DNA of 32,320 bases from an uncultured Clostridia bacterium (GTDB lineage Bacteria; Bacillota; Clostridia; UMGS1810): assembly GCA_934463115.1 (NCBI GenBank), contig CAKSIN010000025.1, positions 1-32,320 of the forward strand. The letters run 5' to 3'. Under the pieces are notes generated by a model that worked only from the letters and a program-made list of their open reading frames with translations, made no database searches and was not told where the DNA came from. The position numbers and the translations under genes are program-made. Of this stretch, positions 24,136-31,759 are shown one piece after another (within the stretch, counting starts at the first letter, position 1; every line of letters begins with the position of its first letter).

Positions 24136-25038
24136 TCATTCAGCTCCCTTTTTTGATGTTGCCTCGCGAAGAAGTGACTCAAGTTCGGCTTTGTCGAATT
24201 GGTACTTTTTGCTGCAGAAATGGCAGGACAATTCGGCCTTTCCGTCCTCGTCAATTATTTTCTTTAGTTCCTCGGCACCAATGGATATCAATGCGCGCTC
24301 CACTCTTTCTCTCGTGCAGTCGCAGTGGTATCTGATATCGGTCTTTTCGGTAACATGGTATTCAAATCCGCTAAGGAGCAAGTCCAGTATATCCTCTATC
24401 GTTTTGCCGCTGTCAAGCATTGCCGTTACAGACGTGAATTTGCTTAAATTCTCTTCAAGCCGACTTATATCGTCCTCGGTTGCTTCCGGCATAACCTGTA
24501 TTATAAATCCTCCGGCTGTTTTCACCGTGTAATCGGTATCAACAAGGACTCCGAGTCCCACTGCCGACGGTACCTGTTCCGATACGGCAAAATATTGAGT
24601 AAGGTCGTCTCCGACTTCGCCGCTTACAAGCGGAATCTTTCCGATATACGGTTCTTTCATGCCTATATCGGTTATAACGGTAAGGAAACCGTCCTTCCCC
24701 ACTGCTCCGCCGACATCGAGTTTTCCCGATGCATTGAGAGGCAGATCGACAATTGGATTTGCCGCATATCCCTTGACATTGCCGTGCGAATCGGAAACGG
24801 CAAGTATTCGCCCCGCCGGTCCCCCGCCGGTAAGCTGAAGCGTTACCACATCATTATCGCCCTTGAGCATTGTTCCCATCATCGACGCCGCCGTGAGAAG
24901 TCTGCCGAGAGCAGCCGTCACAACCGGTGATGTTTTGTGATTGGCAAATGCGTCATTCGCAATACCTCTCGTATACGCCGCAAAAGCTCTGATACTGCCG
25001 TCATCGGCCGCAGCTCTGATAATATAATCTGACATCAT
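24136..25038 (-). CDS. hslO: Redox-regulated chaperone Hsp33, 300 aa
   Basis: Cytosolic holdase activated by oxidation. The N-terminal domain has the family pattern (YIIRAAADDGSIRAFAA; LGRLLTAASMMGTMLKG; LTGGGPAGRI; GEVGDDLTQYFAVSEQ with the conserved SEQ). The C-terminal zinc-redox module is intact: HCDC, 30 residues, then CHFC, the CxC-x(27-32)-CxxC arrangement that coordinates zinc when reduced. The start is taken at the ATG at 25038; CGGAGG lies about 12 bases upstream, and a second ATG follows immediately at 25035. A TTG at 25065 is further out and has no site. Coupled to the downstream HAD phosphatase. Length is normal. Confidence 0.93.
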   Translation of the reverse strand: MMSDYIIRAAADDGSIRAFAAYTRGIANDAFANHKTSPVVTAALGRLLTAASMMGTMLKGDNDVVTLQLTGGGPAGRILAVSDSHGNVKGYAANPIVDLPLNASGKLDVGGAVGKDGFLTVITDIGMKEPYIGKIPLVSGEVGDDLTQYFAVSEQVPSAVGLGVLVDTDYTVKTAGGFIIQVMPEATEDDISRLEENLSKFTSVTAMLDSGKTIEDILDLLLSGFEYHVTEKTDIRYHCDCTRERVERALISIGAEELKKIIDEDGKAELSCHFCSKKYQFDKAELESLLREATSKKGAE

Positions 25039-25085
25039 GGTTTTGTATTTCCTCCGTTCAACCAATATTTTGCGTTATATATGGA

Positions 25086-25114
25086 CATGGCGGTGTAATA
25101 ATTACACCGCCATG
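25086..25114. repeat. Perfect 14-bp palindromic hairpin
   Basis: CATGGCGGTGTAAT and ATTACACCGCCATG flank a single central A. It lies upstream of hslO and shares its right CATG with the edge of the following inverted-repeat element. No T-run follows on either strand, so it may be part of the element rather than a terminator. Confidence 0.6.
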
Positions 25115-25398
25115 CTTAGCCGAAAGAGAGTAACCCGAACCCGCCTGAAAAGGCATAATTTCGGCATCTTTTGGCTTGTCATCTTCGCAAGGCGACAGCC
25201 TTGCTTCATCTTCCGCACCAAAATCTGTTCAAAATTCTATCCTTTTCAGGTTGAAGAATTTTGAGAGAACGGATTTTTGGTTGCGCAAGGCAAAAACACA
25301 GGTAATCCTTTGTGGATTACCGAGTATTTTAACGTAGCGAAAGCGGAAATCCGACTTTCAAAATCGGAGTTCGGATTATTCTCTTTCGGCTAGGCATG
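25111..25398. mobile_element. MITE-like non-coding element with 30-bp terminal inverted repeats
   Basis: The ends 25111-25140 and 25369-25398 are inverted repeats matching at 27 of 30 positions (core AGCCGAAAGAGA and TCTCTTTCGGCT). Inside are further hairpins: GCAAGGC/GCCTTGC (around 25189), CCTGAAAAGG/CCTTTTCAGG (about 25145 and 25240), AAAATTCT/AGAATTTT, GGTAATCC/GGATTACC and TCCGA/TCGGA. There is no protein-like open frame, and no obvious target-site duplication. About 290 bases of nested hairpins with long terminal repeats between two minus-strand operons looks like a miniature inverted-repeat transposable element or a structured RNA. It fills most of the gene-free stretch 25039-25427. 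Confidence 0.6.
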
Positions 25399-25420
25399 TG
25401 GGAGTCAAACCCAATATGCC
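25393..25420 (-). terminator. Possible terminator hairpin after oadA
   Basis: GGCAT-TGGG arms pair with CCCA-ATGCC around AGTCAAA, 8 bases downstream of the oadA stop in the minus direction. It overlaps the right end of the MITE-like element and lacks a T-run, so termination is uncertain. Confidence 0.35.
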
Positions 25421-25427
25421 TTAACTA

Positions 25428-26837
25428 TCAGGACAAATCCTGAACATATATGCATCTTGTTTCGTTCGAACCGCTGTTGTCATTATTTGCTTCCGGAGCT
25501 TTGTCGCGCTGTTCAAGGAACTTGCGTGCAACCTGCGGAAACAGTGCATAGGACAAAACGTCTTCTTCCGATTTGGCAATATCCTTGGATTCTTCTTTGT
25601 ACTTCTCAAGTTCCGGCTCAAGGAGATCTGCCGGACGGCAAGTAATAACTTCCTCATCGCCGATAGCTTTTTTGCGAACTTCCTCATTTACCTCACCGGG
25701 GAGCTGACCGTATTCACCTTTAAGAAGTCCTCTGGACTCTTTGGTAATCATCTTGTATCTCTCACCCATAAGAACATTGAGAACTGCCTGAGTGCCGACA
25801 ATCTGGCTTGTCGGTGTAACAAGCGGAGGATATCCGAAATCTTTGCGCACGCGCGGAACTTCGGCGAGTACATCATAGAGCTTGTCCTCGGCATTGTTGT
25901 CTTTGAGCTGTCCCATAAGGTTGGAGAGCATTCCGCCCGGAACCTGATACAAAAGTGTATTTGTATCAACGTTGAGCACCTTGGGATCAAGGTCGCCGCG
26001 TGCCTTGAGGTCGTTTGCAACCTTTCTGAAATGCTCGGCAGCTTTGCTCAGCTTGTTGAGGTCAAGACCTGTGTCTCTGTCCGTACCCTTAAGAGTTGCA
26101 ACGAGCGATTCCGTAGCCGGGTTACTTGTTCCGTTTGCCAGCGGTGAAAGCGCACAGTCAACAATGTCGACTCCTGCCTTAACGGCAAGAAGGTTCGTCA
26201 TATCGCCTGTACCCGATGTGTTGTGAGTATGCAGGTGAATCGGGACACCGACATTTTCTTTGAGCTTTTTAACAAGCTTGTATGCGTCATACGGCAAAAG
26301 AAGGTTTGCCATATCCTTTATGCAAATTGTATCCGCACCCATTTTTTCAAGTGTGCAGGCAAGCTTTACAAAATAGTCTTCGTTGTGAACCGGGCTTGTT
26401 GTGTAGCTGATTGCAGCTTCGCACATACCGCCGTATTCTTTTACAAATTTAATTGCCGCTTCAAGATTTCTGGGATCATTGAGCGCATCAAACACTCTTA
26501 CAACGTCTATACCGTTTTCAATCGACTTTTTGCAGAAAGCCTGTACAACATCATCCGCATAGTGCTTGTATCCGAGAATATTCTGTCCGCGGAAAAGCAT
26601 TTGCAGCTTTGTGTTCGGCATATGTTTTTTGAGTGTGCGCAGTCTCTCCCACGGATCCTCGTTTAAGAATCTCATGCAAGCATCAAACGTAGCGCCGCCC
26701 CAACATTCAAGCGACCAATAACCTATGCTGTCGAGAGTCTCAAGAGCCGGAATCATATCTTCGATTCTCATTCTTGTTTTAGCCTGCGACTGATGAGCGT
26801 CTCTCAAAATTGTATCTGTAATATAAAGTTTTGACAT
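25428..26837 (-). CDS. oadA: Oxaloacetate decarboxylase alpha subunit (carboxyltransferase), 469 aa
   Basis: Transfers the carboxyl group from oxaloacetate to the biotin carrier, forming pyruvate. Family signatures: DTILRDAHQSQAKTRMR at the start of the HMG-CoA-lyase-like barrel, WGGATFDACMRFLNEDPW, FRGQNILGYKHY, CIKDMAN with the likely carbamylated/catalytic Lys, and HLHTHNTSGTG with the metal-binding His pair. The PYC/OadA C-terminal helical domain follows (about 300-440). There is no biotinyl domain: the protein ends in a short acidic/polar tail, and the carrier is a separate gene. Could equally be called pyruvate carboxylase subunit B by similarity, but the beta subunit next door settles it. 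AGGAGG precedes the ATG, 14 bases after oadB. Last gene of a four-gene operon. Confidence 0.92.
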   Translation of the reverse strand: MSKLYITDTILRDAHQSQAKTRMRIEDMIPALETLDSIGYWSLECWGGATFDACMRFLNEDPWERLRTLKKHMPNTKLQMLFRGQNILGYKHYADDVVQAFCKKSIENGIDVVRVFDALNDPRNLEAAIKFVKEYGGMCEAAISYTTSPVHNEDYFVKLACTLEKMGADTICIKDMANLLLPYDAYKLVKKLKENVGVPIHLHTHNTSGTGDMTNLLAVKAGVDIVDCALSPLANGTSNPATESLVATLKGTDRDTGLDLNKLSKAAEHFRKVANDLKARGDLDPKVLNVDTNTLLYQVPGGMLSNLMGQLKDNNAEDKLYDVLAEVPRVRKDFGYPPLVTPTSQIVGTQAVLNVLMGERYKMITKESRGLLKGEYGQLPGEVNEEVRKKAIGDEEVITCRPADLLEPELEKYKEESKDIAKSEEDVLSYALFPQVARKFLEQRDKAPEANNDNSGSNETRCIYVQDLS

Positions 26838-26851
26838 AACACATGCCCTCC

Positions 26852-28504
26852 TTATTTAGCAAGCATTGCAATAAGTGCACCTGCAGCAATTGCCGAGCCG
26901 ATAACACCGGCAACGTTCGGTCCCATTGCATGCATGAGCAGGAAGTTGGACGGATTGTCCTCCTGACCGACTTTCTGTGATACTCTGGCTGCCATAGGAA
27001 CTGCCGATACACCTGCCGAACCGATAAGCGGATTTATCTTTTCCTTGAGGAAGAGGTTCATAAACTTAGCAAGGAGCACACCTCCGGCGGTAGCAACACT
27101 GAATGCAACAACGCCCATTACAATAATCTTTATTGTCTGCAGGCTGATAAATGTCGAAGCTGTTGCGGTAGCACCTACGGAAATTCCGAGGAATACCGTT
27201 ACAATGTTCATAAGTTCATTCTGAACAGTCTTTGAAAGTCTCTCGCATACGCCGCATTCCTTGAGCAGGTTACCGAGCATAAGGCATCCGATAAGCGATG
27301 TTGCGGACGGAACGAGCATTGAAACAAATACCGTAACAATAATCGGGAATATGATTTTTTCTGTTTTCGAAACAGGTCTCAGTTCCTTCATAACAATCTG
27401 GCGTTCTTTTTTTGTGGTAAGAGCCTTCATTATAGGCGGCTGAATTACCGGAACAAGCGCCATGTACGAATATGCCGCAACCGCAATAGGTCCGAGCAAA
27501 TGCGGAGCAAGCAGAGTTGTTGTGAATATTGCCGTGGGGCCGTCTGCACCGCCGATAATACCGATTGAACCTGCTTCCTGCGGAGTGAATCCGAGGTAGT
27601 ATGCACCGATATATGTGGCAAAGATACCAACCTGAGCCGCTGCGCCGAGCAAAAGGCTCTTGGGGTTAGCAATAAGGGGACCGAAGTCTGTCATTGCGCC
27701 CACGCCGACAAATATAAGGCACGGATAGATACCGAGCTTAACACCGAGGTACAGGTAGTCAATGAGTCCGGGACTTACGGCATTTGTTGCCTTGAACAAA
27801 TCCCAGTGAACATGGCCGTCTGCGAACAGTTCTTCGTGGAACATATCGGCTCCGATAAGGTTTGTAAGCAGCATACCGAAAGCTATCGGCAAAAGAAGGA
27901 GCGGCTCAAAACCTTTTACTATTGCAAGGTACATAAGCACGCAGGCAATGAGTATCATAACGAGCGACTGCCAGTTAGTCATCGAAAAGCCTGTCTGCTT
28001 CAAAAAGTTTTTGATTGCAACCATCTTCGGTGTTTTTTCCGAAGCAAGGATATTTTCGAAAGCAGCTTCCTTAACGCCATCGGCACCGAGGTTAGCGTCG
28101 CTCAGTGTGTCCTTGGGCATTTCTATGTAGCTGATGTTACAGCTGATTTCCGGGAGATTGTTTTTGTCGTAGTTTGCAATCTCTGTTTTAAATGCAAGCT
28201 TCTTTTCGGCACCGGCCTCTATTTCCCCGACAATCGAGCTGGGGAGACGGATTCCGTTTGAGCCTGTGAGAGCTATTGTAACATCCTTGTTATCGCTGAA
28301 AAGGTCAATGTTATCTACATACATCGACTTTTTGCTTCTGTTGGCAACGGTTACATTGAGCACGCCGCCTTTATCATCATAATTTGCAGATTTAACATAC
28401 AAATCGTTTGCTTCCGTCTTTTCTGCCTCAGCCGACGCAAACCCCGCAAACACGGTAAAGAGCACCAGCATAATGAGCATAACGGAAATAATTTTCTTAG
28501 ACAT
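26852..28504 (-). CDS. oadB: Na+-pumping decarboxylase beta subunit with exported N-terminal extension, 550 aa
   Basis: The membrane subunit that decarboxylates carboxybiotin and exports Na+. From about residue 165 on it is a normal OadB/GcdB: YLAIVKGFEPLLLLPIAFGMLLTN, GVGAMTDFGPLIANPKS, GGADGPTAIFTT with the essential Asp321, VPVIQPPIMKALTTKKER, and the closing SAVPMAARVSQKVGQ and HAMGPNVAGVIGSAIAAG. About ten or more membrane segments. The unusual part is residues 1-160: a signal peptide (1-25, ending ASAEA) and a beta-rich domain (30-130, such as NVTVANRSKKSMYVDNIDL), then a linker. Typical OadB/GcdB proteins of about 375-430 residues lack this. The extra domain should lie outside the membrane. 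GGAGG precedes the ATG at 28504. Confidence 0.9.
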   Translation of the reverse strand: MSKKIISVMLIMLVLFTVFAGFASAEAEKTEANDLYVKSANYDDKGGVLNVTVANRSKKSMYVDNIDLFSDNKDVTIALTGSNGIRLPSSIVGEIEAGAEKKLAFKTEIANYDKNNLPEISCNISYIEMPKDTLSDANLGADGVKEAAFENILASEKTPKMVAIKNFLKQTGFSMTNWQSLVMILIACVLMYLAIVKGFEPLLLLPIAFGMLLTNLIGADMFHEELFADGHVHWDLFKATNAVSPGLIDYLYLGVKLGIYPCLIFVGVGAMTDFGPLIANPKSLLLGAAAQVGIFATYIGAYYLGFTPQEAGSIGIIGGADGPTAIFTTTLLAPHLLGPIAVAAYSYMALVPVIQPPIMKALTTKKERQIVMKELRPVSKTEKIIFPIIVTVFVSMLVPSATSLIGCLMLGNLLKECGVCERLSKTVQNELMNIVTVFLGISVGATATASTFISLQTIKIIVMGVVAFSVATAGGVLLAKFMNLFLKEKINPLIGSAGVSAVPMAARVSQKVGQEDNPSNFLLMHAMGPNVAGVIGSAIAAGALIAMLAK

Positions 28505-28533
28505 TGTTATTTCCTCCGATAAGTGAAGTATGA

Positions 28534-28878
28534 TTATTTAATTGTGCACAAAAGTGTGCCGTTCTGAACAGCCGCACCGGTGTCTACACAAACAGAGGTA
28601 ACAACGCCGTCGTCTCCGGCCATTATTTCGTTTTCCATCTTCATGGCTTCAAGTATAAAGAGAACCTGGCCTTTTTTAACCGTGTCTCCGTTTTTAACAT
28701 TAACCGAAAGAATTGTGCCCTGCATGGGAGCCTTTACTTCCTTTCCTTCGCCTGCGGCAGCGGGAGCAGCGGCAGGTGCTGCGGGTGCGCTTTTGGCAGC
28801 CTTTGCTTCTTCTTCGCTCATGAGTTCGATAGAAATAGCGTATTCTGTTCCGTTTACATTTACCTTGTAAGTTTTCAT
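28534..28878 (-). CDS. Biotin carboxyl carrier protein of the decarboxylase, 114 aa
   Basis: Carries the carboxyl group on biotin between the alpha and beta subunits. An N-terminal segment (1-28) is followed by an Ala/Pro hinge (29-44) and a biotinyl-lipoyl domain (45-114) with ILEAMKMENEIM, where Lys80 is the biotinylation site. Equivalent to the C-terminal domain of longer OadA proteins or to GcdC/MmdC. AAAGGAG precedes the ATG at 28878; it lies between the gamma-like gene and oadB with short gaps, consistent with one operon and a biotin protein ligase elsewhere. Confidence 0.95.
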   Translation of the reverse strand: MKTYKVNVNGTEYAISIELMSEEEAKAAKSAPAAPAAAPAAAGEGKEVKAPMQGTILSVNVKNGDTVKKGQVLFILEAMKMENEIMAGDDGVVTSVCVDTGAAVQNGTLLCTIK

Positions 28879-28902
28879 TGTAATTTCTCCTTTGATTCAA
28901 AA

Positions 28903-29172
28903 TTAAAGTTTCTTAAACGATGTAACCTTAATGTTGTTTACATCGGTTCCGAGCTCCTCTGCAATCACTGCACAGGCACCGGCAATAATTTCCTGCTTGT
29001 TGTCAACCGCTGCGGCAGGTGCTGCGTTATTTGCGGCAGGCGCATTTACCGCGGTCTGCGGTTTTTGAAACTTTCTGCACACGGCACTCATGATGCATGT
29101 AATGAACACCAGGCATATAAGACCGATAAAAACCGTACCTATTCCCATGGCACAAACAAATCCGTTAGACAT
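28903..29172 (-). CDS. oadG: OadG-like gamma subunit, 89 aa
   Basis: A small protein with a single N-terminal membrane segment (about 5-30: MGIGTVFIGLICLVFITCIMS), an Ala/Pro-rich linker (40-55) and a short C-terminal segment ending DVNNIKVTSFKKL. This fits the OadG/MmdD family, which anchors and assembles the decarboxylase complex. The ATG at 29172 follows AAAGGAGG; a longer open frame extends upstream without a site. First gene of the operon and 24 bases from the carrier gene. Confidence 0.85.
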   Translation of the reverse strand: MSNGFVCAMGIGTVFIGLICLVFITCIMSAVCRKFQKPQTAVNAPAANNAAPAAAVDNKQEIIAGACAVIAEELGTDVNNIKVTSFKKL

Positions 29173-29248
29173 TTCAAATCCTCCTTTCCGAGAATCATCC
29201 GCGCAATAAACTTCATTGTGGGGACTACTGCTTATAGCATTCAAAATA

Positions 29249-29278
29249 TATTGACAAATGTTTATCAAAATGTCAATA
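29249..29278 (-). promoter_or_regulatory. Inverted repeat overlapping a probable promoter of the decarboxylase operon
   Basis: TATTGACA (29249-29256) and TGTCAATA (29271-29278) form an 8-bp inverted repeat 14 bases apart. On the minus strand TTGACA or TTGTCA within it can serve as a -35, with a TATAAG-like -10 near 29230-29240, 60-70 bases upstream of the oadG start. The symmetry suggests a repressor or activator site. The rest of 29173-29338 shows only AT-rich sequence and a weak ACAAAA/TTTTGT hairpin near 29310-29333 that may end the upstream acetyltransferase gene. Confidence 0.45.
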
Positions 29279-29338
29279 CAACAATTTTTGCCTTATTTCA
29301 ACTATTCTACAAAAAACCTTTTTTTCCTTTTGTAATTT

Positions 29339-29734
29339 CTAACAATTCGATGTAAAATATCCGTCCAAATTTAGGCACAAACGCCAATCGTCCGGTATGT
29401 CAATATCATGAGGACATTCTTCAATCGGAACAAATCCAAGCTCCGACAAATGTTTTTCCATTCCGACGCCGTTGCTTACAACATAGCGAACGCCATGCAA
29501 ATCGAGCATATTCAGCATGGATTTTCCCAGGCCGTATGTAAGGTCGGCTGCGTCCGATTCGAGTTTGAAATAAAACCCGTCTATCGACGCATATTTTCCG
29601 AAAACGCGCATAGTTCCGAGTCCCAGCAGTTCGCCGGAGGAACGCACGGTCATTACAGTTATCCCGGTATACGGTTCCAGGCCGAACTGCGCAAGAGCGT
29701 CCTTGTAATCGGGTTCAACTTTTATTGTCAGCAT
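29339..29734 (-). CDS. GNAT-like N-acetyltransferase, 131 aa
   Basis: A short protein with a central segment GLGTMRVFGKYASIDGFYF and then LGKSMLNMLDLHGVRYVVSNGVGMEKHLSELGFVP, which resembles GNAT motif A followed by the C-terminal ELGF strand. The usual R/Q-x-x-G-x-G/A acetyl-CoA loop is only loosely present (TYGLGKSML), so the assignment is moderate. The ATG at 29734 has AAAGGA eight bases upstream and overlaps the end of the pseudouridine synthase gene by 20 bases; an in-frame ATG three codons earlier is closer to that site. Overlap implies coupled translation. Substrate unknown. Confidence 0.55.
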   Translation of the reverse strand: MLTIKVEPDYKDALAQFGLEPYTGITVMTVRSSGELLGLGTMRVFGKYASIDGFYFKLESDAADLTYGLGKSMLNMLDLHGVRYVVSNGVGMEKHLSELGFVPIEECPHDIDIPDDWRLCLNLDGYFTSNC

Positions 29735-30452
29735 TTTTATCATCCTTTCCGAGCAATTTTTTTATTTCACCGGTTCCGAGATGGCGCCATTTTCCGCTCG
29801 GAAGATTTCCGAGAACGATACCGTCTACCTCTTTTCGGCACAGTGTTATCACGCGGTGCCCCGTTGCAAGGCACATTTTGCGCACCTGTCGGTTGCGCCC
29901 TTCGTGTATTGTGATTTTCACAAGAGTCGAGCCGCTTTTGTGCTCCAGGATATCAACCGTTGCCGGTGCGGTTTTTTTGCCGTCTATAACAACACCGCGC
30001 TCCAGCCTGTCGGCGTCGCGGCGCAGCATTGTACCTGCCACAAGTGCAATATACACCTTTTTCTTTTGGTACTTCGGATGTGTGAGCCGATAGGCAAAGT
30101 CACCGTCGTTTGTCATAAACAAAAGTCCGCTCGTGTCGCGATCCAGCCGTCCGACAGGGTAAATTCTTTCCTTTATATCCGAAACAAGCTCCATTACGGT
30201 CGGCCGCCCGTGTTCGTCACCGGCTGTTGTTACATACCCCGTGGGTTTGTTCAGCATAATATATACTTTTCGGTTATCGGGAGAAACCTCCCTTCCGTCA
30301 ACCGTTACCGTTTCGCCGCCGACAAGCTTTGTCCCGAGTTCGCGGACAACCGTTCCGTTTACCGAAACACGTCCGTCGGATATCATTTTCTCCGCTCCGC
30401 GGCGCGACGCAACCGAACATTCGGCAAGATATTTTTGTAATCGTATTTCCAA
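29715..30452 (-). CDS. rluB: 16S/23S rRNA pseudouridine synthase, RsuA/RluB family, 245 aa
   Basis: Isomerises a specific uridine in rRNA. An S4 RNA-binding domain (1-60: RLQKYLAECSVASRRGAEKM, GRVSVNG) precedes the catalytic domain with LNKPTGYVTT, the signature VGRLDRDTSGLL with catalytic Asp104, THPKYQKKKVY and GRNRQVRKM. The RluB assignment over RsuA or RluE is by general pattern. The start is a TTG at 30452: an in-frame stop lies just upstream, and AGAGGTG sits at the right distance. The C-terminus is a short basic/acidic tail. Promoter at 30475-30503. Confidence 0.9.
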   Translation of the reverse strand: MEIRLQKYLAECSVASRRGAEKMISDGRVSVNGTVVRELGTKLVGGETVTVDGREVSPDNRKVYIMLNKPTGYVTTAGDEHGRPTVMELVSDIKERIYPVGRLDRDTSGLLFMTNDGDFAYRLTHPKYQKKKVYIALVAGTMLRRDADRLERGVVIDGKKTAPATVDILEHKSGSTLVKITIHEGRNRQVRKMCLATGHRVITLCRKEVDGIVLGNLPSGKWRHLGTGEIKKLLGKDDKNADNKS

Positions 30453-30474
30453 TCGGCATCACCTCTAATGCTAT

Positions 30475-30503
30475 ATTATATTGCATTTTGCCCGATATTT
30501 CAA
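30475..30503 (-). promoter_or_regulatory. Promoter of the pseudouridine synthase gene
   Basis: On the minus strand TTGAAA (30498-30503) and TATAAT (30475-30480) are separated by exactly 17 bases, with the first codon only 23 bases downstream of the -10, so the leader is very short. Confidence 0.7.
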
Positions 30504-30531
30504 TATATTTTTCGTTTTTTGTGCCCAAATC

Positions 30532-30560
30532 TTGAAAAAATGAATTATTTGTGGTAAGAT
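30532..30560 (+). promoter_or_regulatory. Divergent promoter toward trmB
   Basis: TTGAAA (30532-30537) and TAAGAT (30555-30560) with a 17-base spacer face trmB, 230 bases away, across the gene remnant. A closer TATAAT at 30748-30753 lacks a good -35. Confidence 0.45.
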
Positions 30561-30582
30561 AATTGCTAGGCATACAAATTAA

Positions 30583-30747
30583 AACAAAATCAGAAAACTG
30601 CTTTTGAACGAGAATAATGAGCTTCACAATCGTAATCTCCACATAAGCGGACTTTTAATCGAAGAAAAAGCGGACATTGAGAGCAAAAAAGCAGACATTG
30701 AAAGTGTACCTTTCGAAAAAGGCAGCAATTCTTCGGCAAAAACATAG
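30583..30747 (+). pseudogene. C-terminal gene remnant with tandem KADIES motif, about 54 codons
   Basis: Open from a TAA at 30580-30582 to a TAG at 30745-30747, in good coding style (NENNELHNRNLHISGLLIEE then EKADIES and KKADIES in tandem, then a polar tail), but with no start codon that has a ribosome binding site. I take it as the tail of a larger protein whose rest is lost. Family not recognised. It lies in the gene-free stretch 30453-30789, which otherwise holds only the two divergent promoters. Confidence 0.35.
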
Positions 30748-30789
30748 TATAATATCACATATATTTTATAATTGAAAGAGAGAAAACAC

Positions 30790-31428
30790 ATGAGAATGCG
30801 AAGAAAGAAACACCGTGAAGAACGTATGGACAGATGCTCCGAGCTTATTATACCGGACATATCGATATACAAAAACGACATAAGCAAAATATTTGACAAT
30901 GATAACCCCATTCGAATGGAAATAGGATGCGGCAAGGGAAAATTTATTACGGAAACAGCAGCACAAAATCCCGACGTTAACTTTATTGCAGTGGAAAAGT
31001 GCCTTGACGTGCTTGTTCTTGCACTCGAAAAAGTGCAGGCAGCCGGGCTCGGAAACGTTCGGTTTGTGGCAGGAGATGTTAATTCATTTGCCGACTTTGA
31101 CACCGAATCACGCGTTGAAATAATTTACATAAACTTTTGTGATCCGTGGAAAAAGAACAGTCAGGCAAAAAGGCGCCTTACGCACCGTAACTTTTTGGAT
31201 TTCTATAAAAATCTTCTTACCGCCGACGGGGCAATTTACTTTAAGACCGACAATACAAAACTGTTTGAGTTTTCGCTCAACTCGTTTGCCGACTACGGTA
31301 TGAAACTCCATAACATAACCCTTGACCTCGCAAACAGCAAATTTGAGGGTAATGTGACAACGGAATACGAGGAACTGTTCATGCAAAAAGGTCAGCCTAT
31401 ATATCGCTGCGAAGCAATGTATCGATAG
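30790..31428 (+). CDS. trmB: tRNA (guanine-N7)-methyltransferase, 212 aa
   Basis: Methylates G46 of tRNA. The N-terminal basic segment RMRRKKHREERM is typical; the SAM-binding motif is RMEIGCGKGKFI (about 42-53), followed by FIAVEKCLDVLVLALEK, and the family signature INFCDPWKKNSQAKRRLTHRNFL. The acidic C-terminal region ends TEYEELFMQKGQPIYRCEA, also typical. The ATG at 30790 follows AAAGAGAG; a TTG at 30772 is rejected as it sits in that site. Length is normal. Confidence 0.95.
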   Translation: MRMRRKKHREERMDRCSELIIPDISIYKNDISKIFDNDNPIRMEIGCGKGKFITETAAQNPDVNFIAVEKCLDVLVLALEKVQAAGLGNVRFVAGDVNSFADFDTESRVEIIYINFCDPWKKNSQAKRRLTHRNFLDFYKNLLTADGAIYFKTDNTKLFEFSLNSFADYGMKLHNITLDLANSKFEGNVTTEYEELFMQKGQPIYRCEAMYR

Positions 31429-31595
31429 GCGCTGCCTGTCTCTGCTGCATTTTCCTCCAGCTGGCAAAGCCGTATATATCGTTTGCCAAAAAAGCGGCAA
31501 AGCAAATTGATGAAAGGCAATTCCTTACAAAGCCTTTTAACGCTATGTATGACGAATTGCCGCTGCCAAAGAAGAAAAAAAGCGGTCAGATATGA
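31428..31595 (+). pseudogene. C-terminal remnant of an unrecognised gene
   Basis: An open frame in coding style (LAKPYISFAKKAAKQIDERQ and later KPFNAMYDELPLPKKKK) ends with a TGA that overlaps the ATG of the following hydrolase fragment (ATATGA). It has no start of its own and runs into trmB in another frame. The four-base overlap is typical of operon genes, so this and the hydrolase piece probably moved here together as parts of one operon, then lost their far ends. Confidence 0.4.
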
Positions 31596-31759
31596 AAAAA
31601 TCAGTAATATACATACACGGAAAAGGCGGAAGTGCCGAAGAAGCCGAGCACTATAAGCCGCTGTTTAAAGATTATGACGTAATCGGCTTTGACTATGGCT
31701 GTAAAATCTCTATAAACCAATGCTATCGGCAATGTATTGTTGTTATAGGGCATGTATGA
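31592..31759 (+). pseudogene. Alpha/beta hydrolase, N-terminal fragment
   Basis: The start MKKSVIYIHGKGGSAEEAEH followed by YKPLFKDYDVIGFDY is the N-terminal of an alpha/beta hydrolase: IHGKGG corresponds to the oxyanion-hole HG motif. After about residue 35 (31696) the sequence no longer resembles the family, and it stops at 31757-31759, well before the nucleophile Ser and catalytic His. The 5' end lies in the overlap with the preceding remnant. It is a truncated, presumably inactive gene. Confidence 0.65.

Noticed and set aside
25086..25420. CRISPR array or attC-like site in the gene-free repeat region
   Set aside because: The repeats are inverted and different from each other, not direct repeats of constant length with spacers; no cas or integrase gene is near.
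25428..26837. Pyruvate carboxylase or transcarboxylase instead of decarboxylase alpha subunit
   Set aside because: The barrel alone does not separate these, but the adjacent OadB-type membrane subunit, OadG-like protein and separate biotin carrier support the sodium-pumping decarboxylase.
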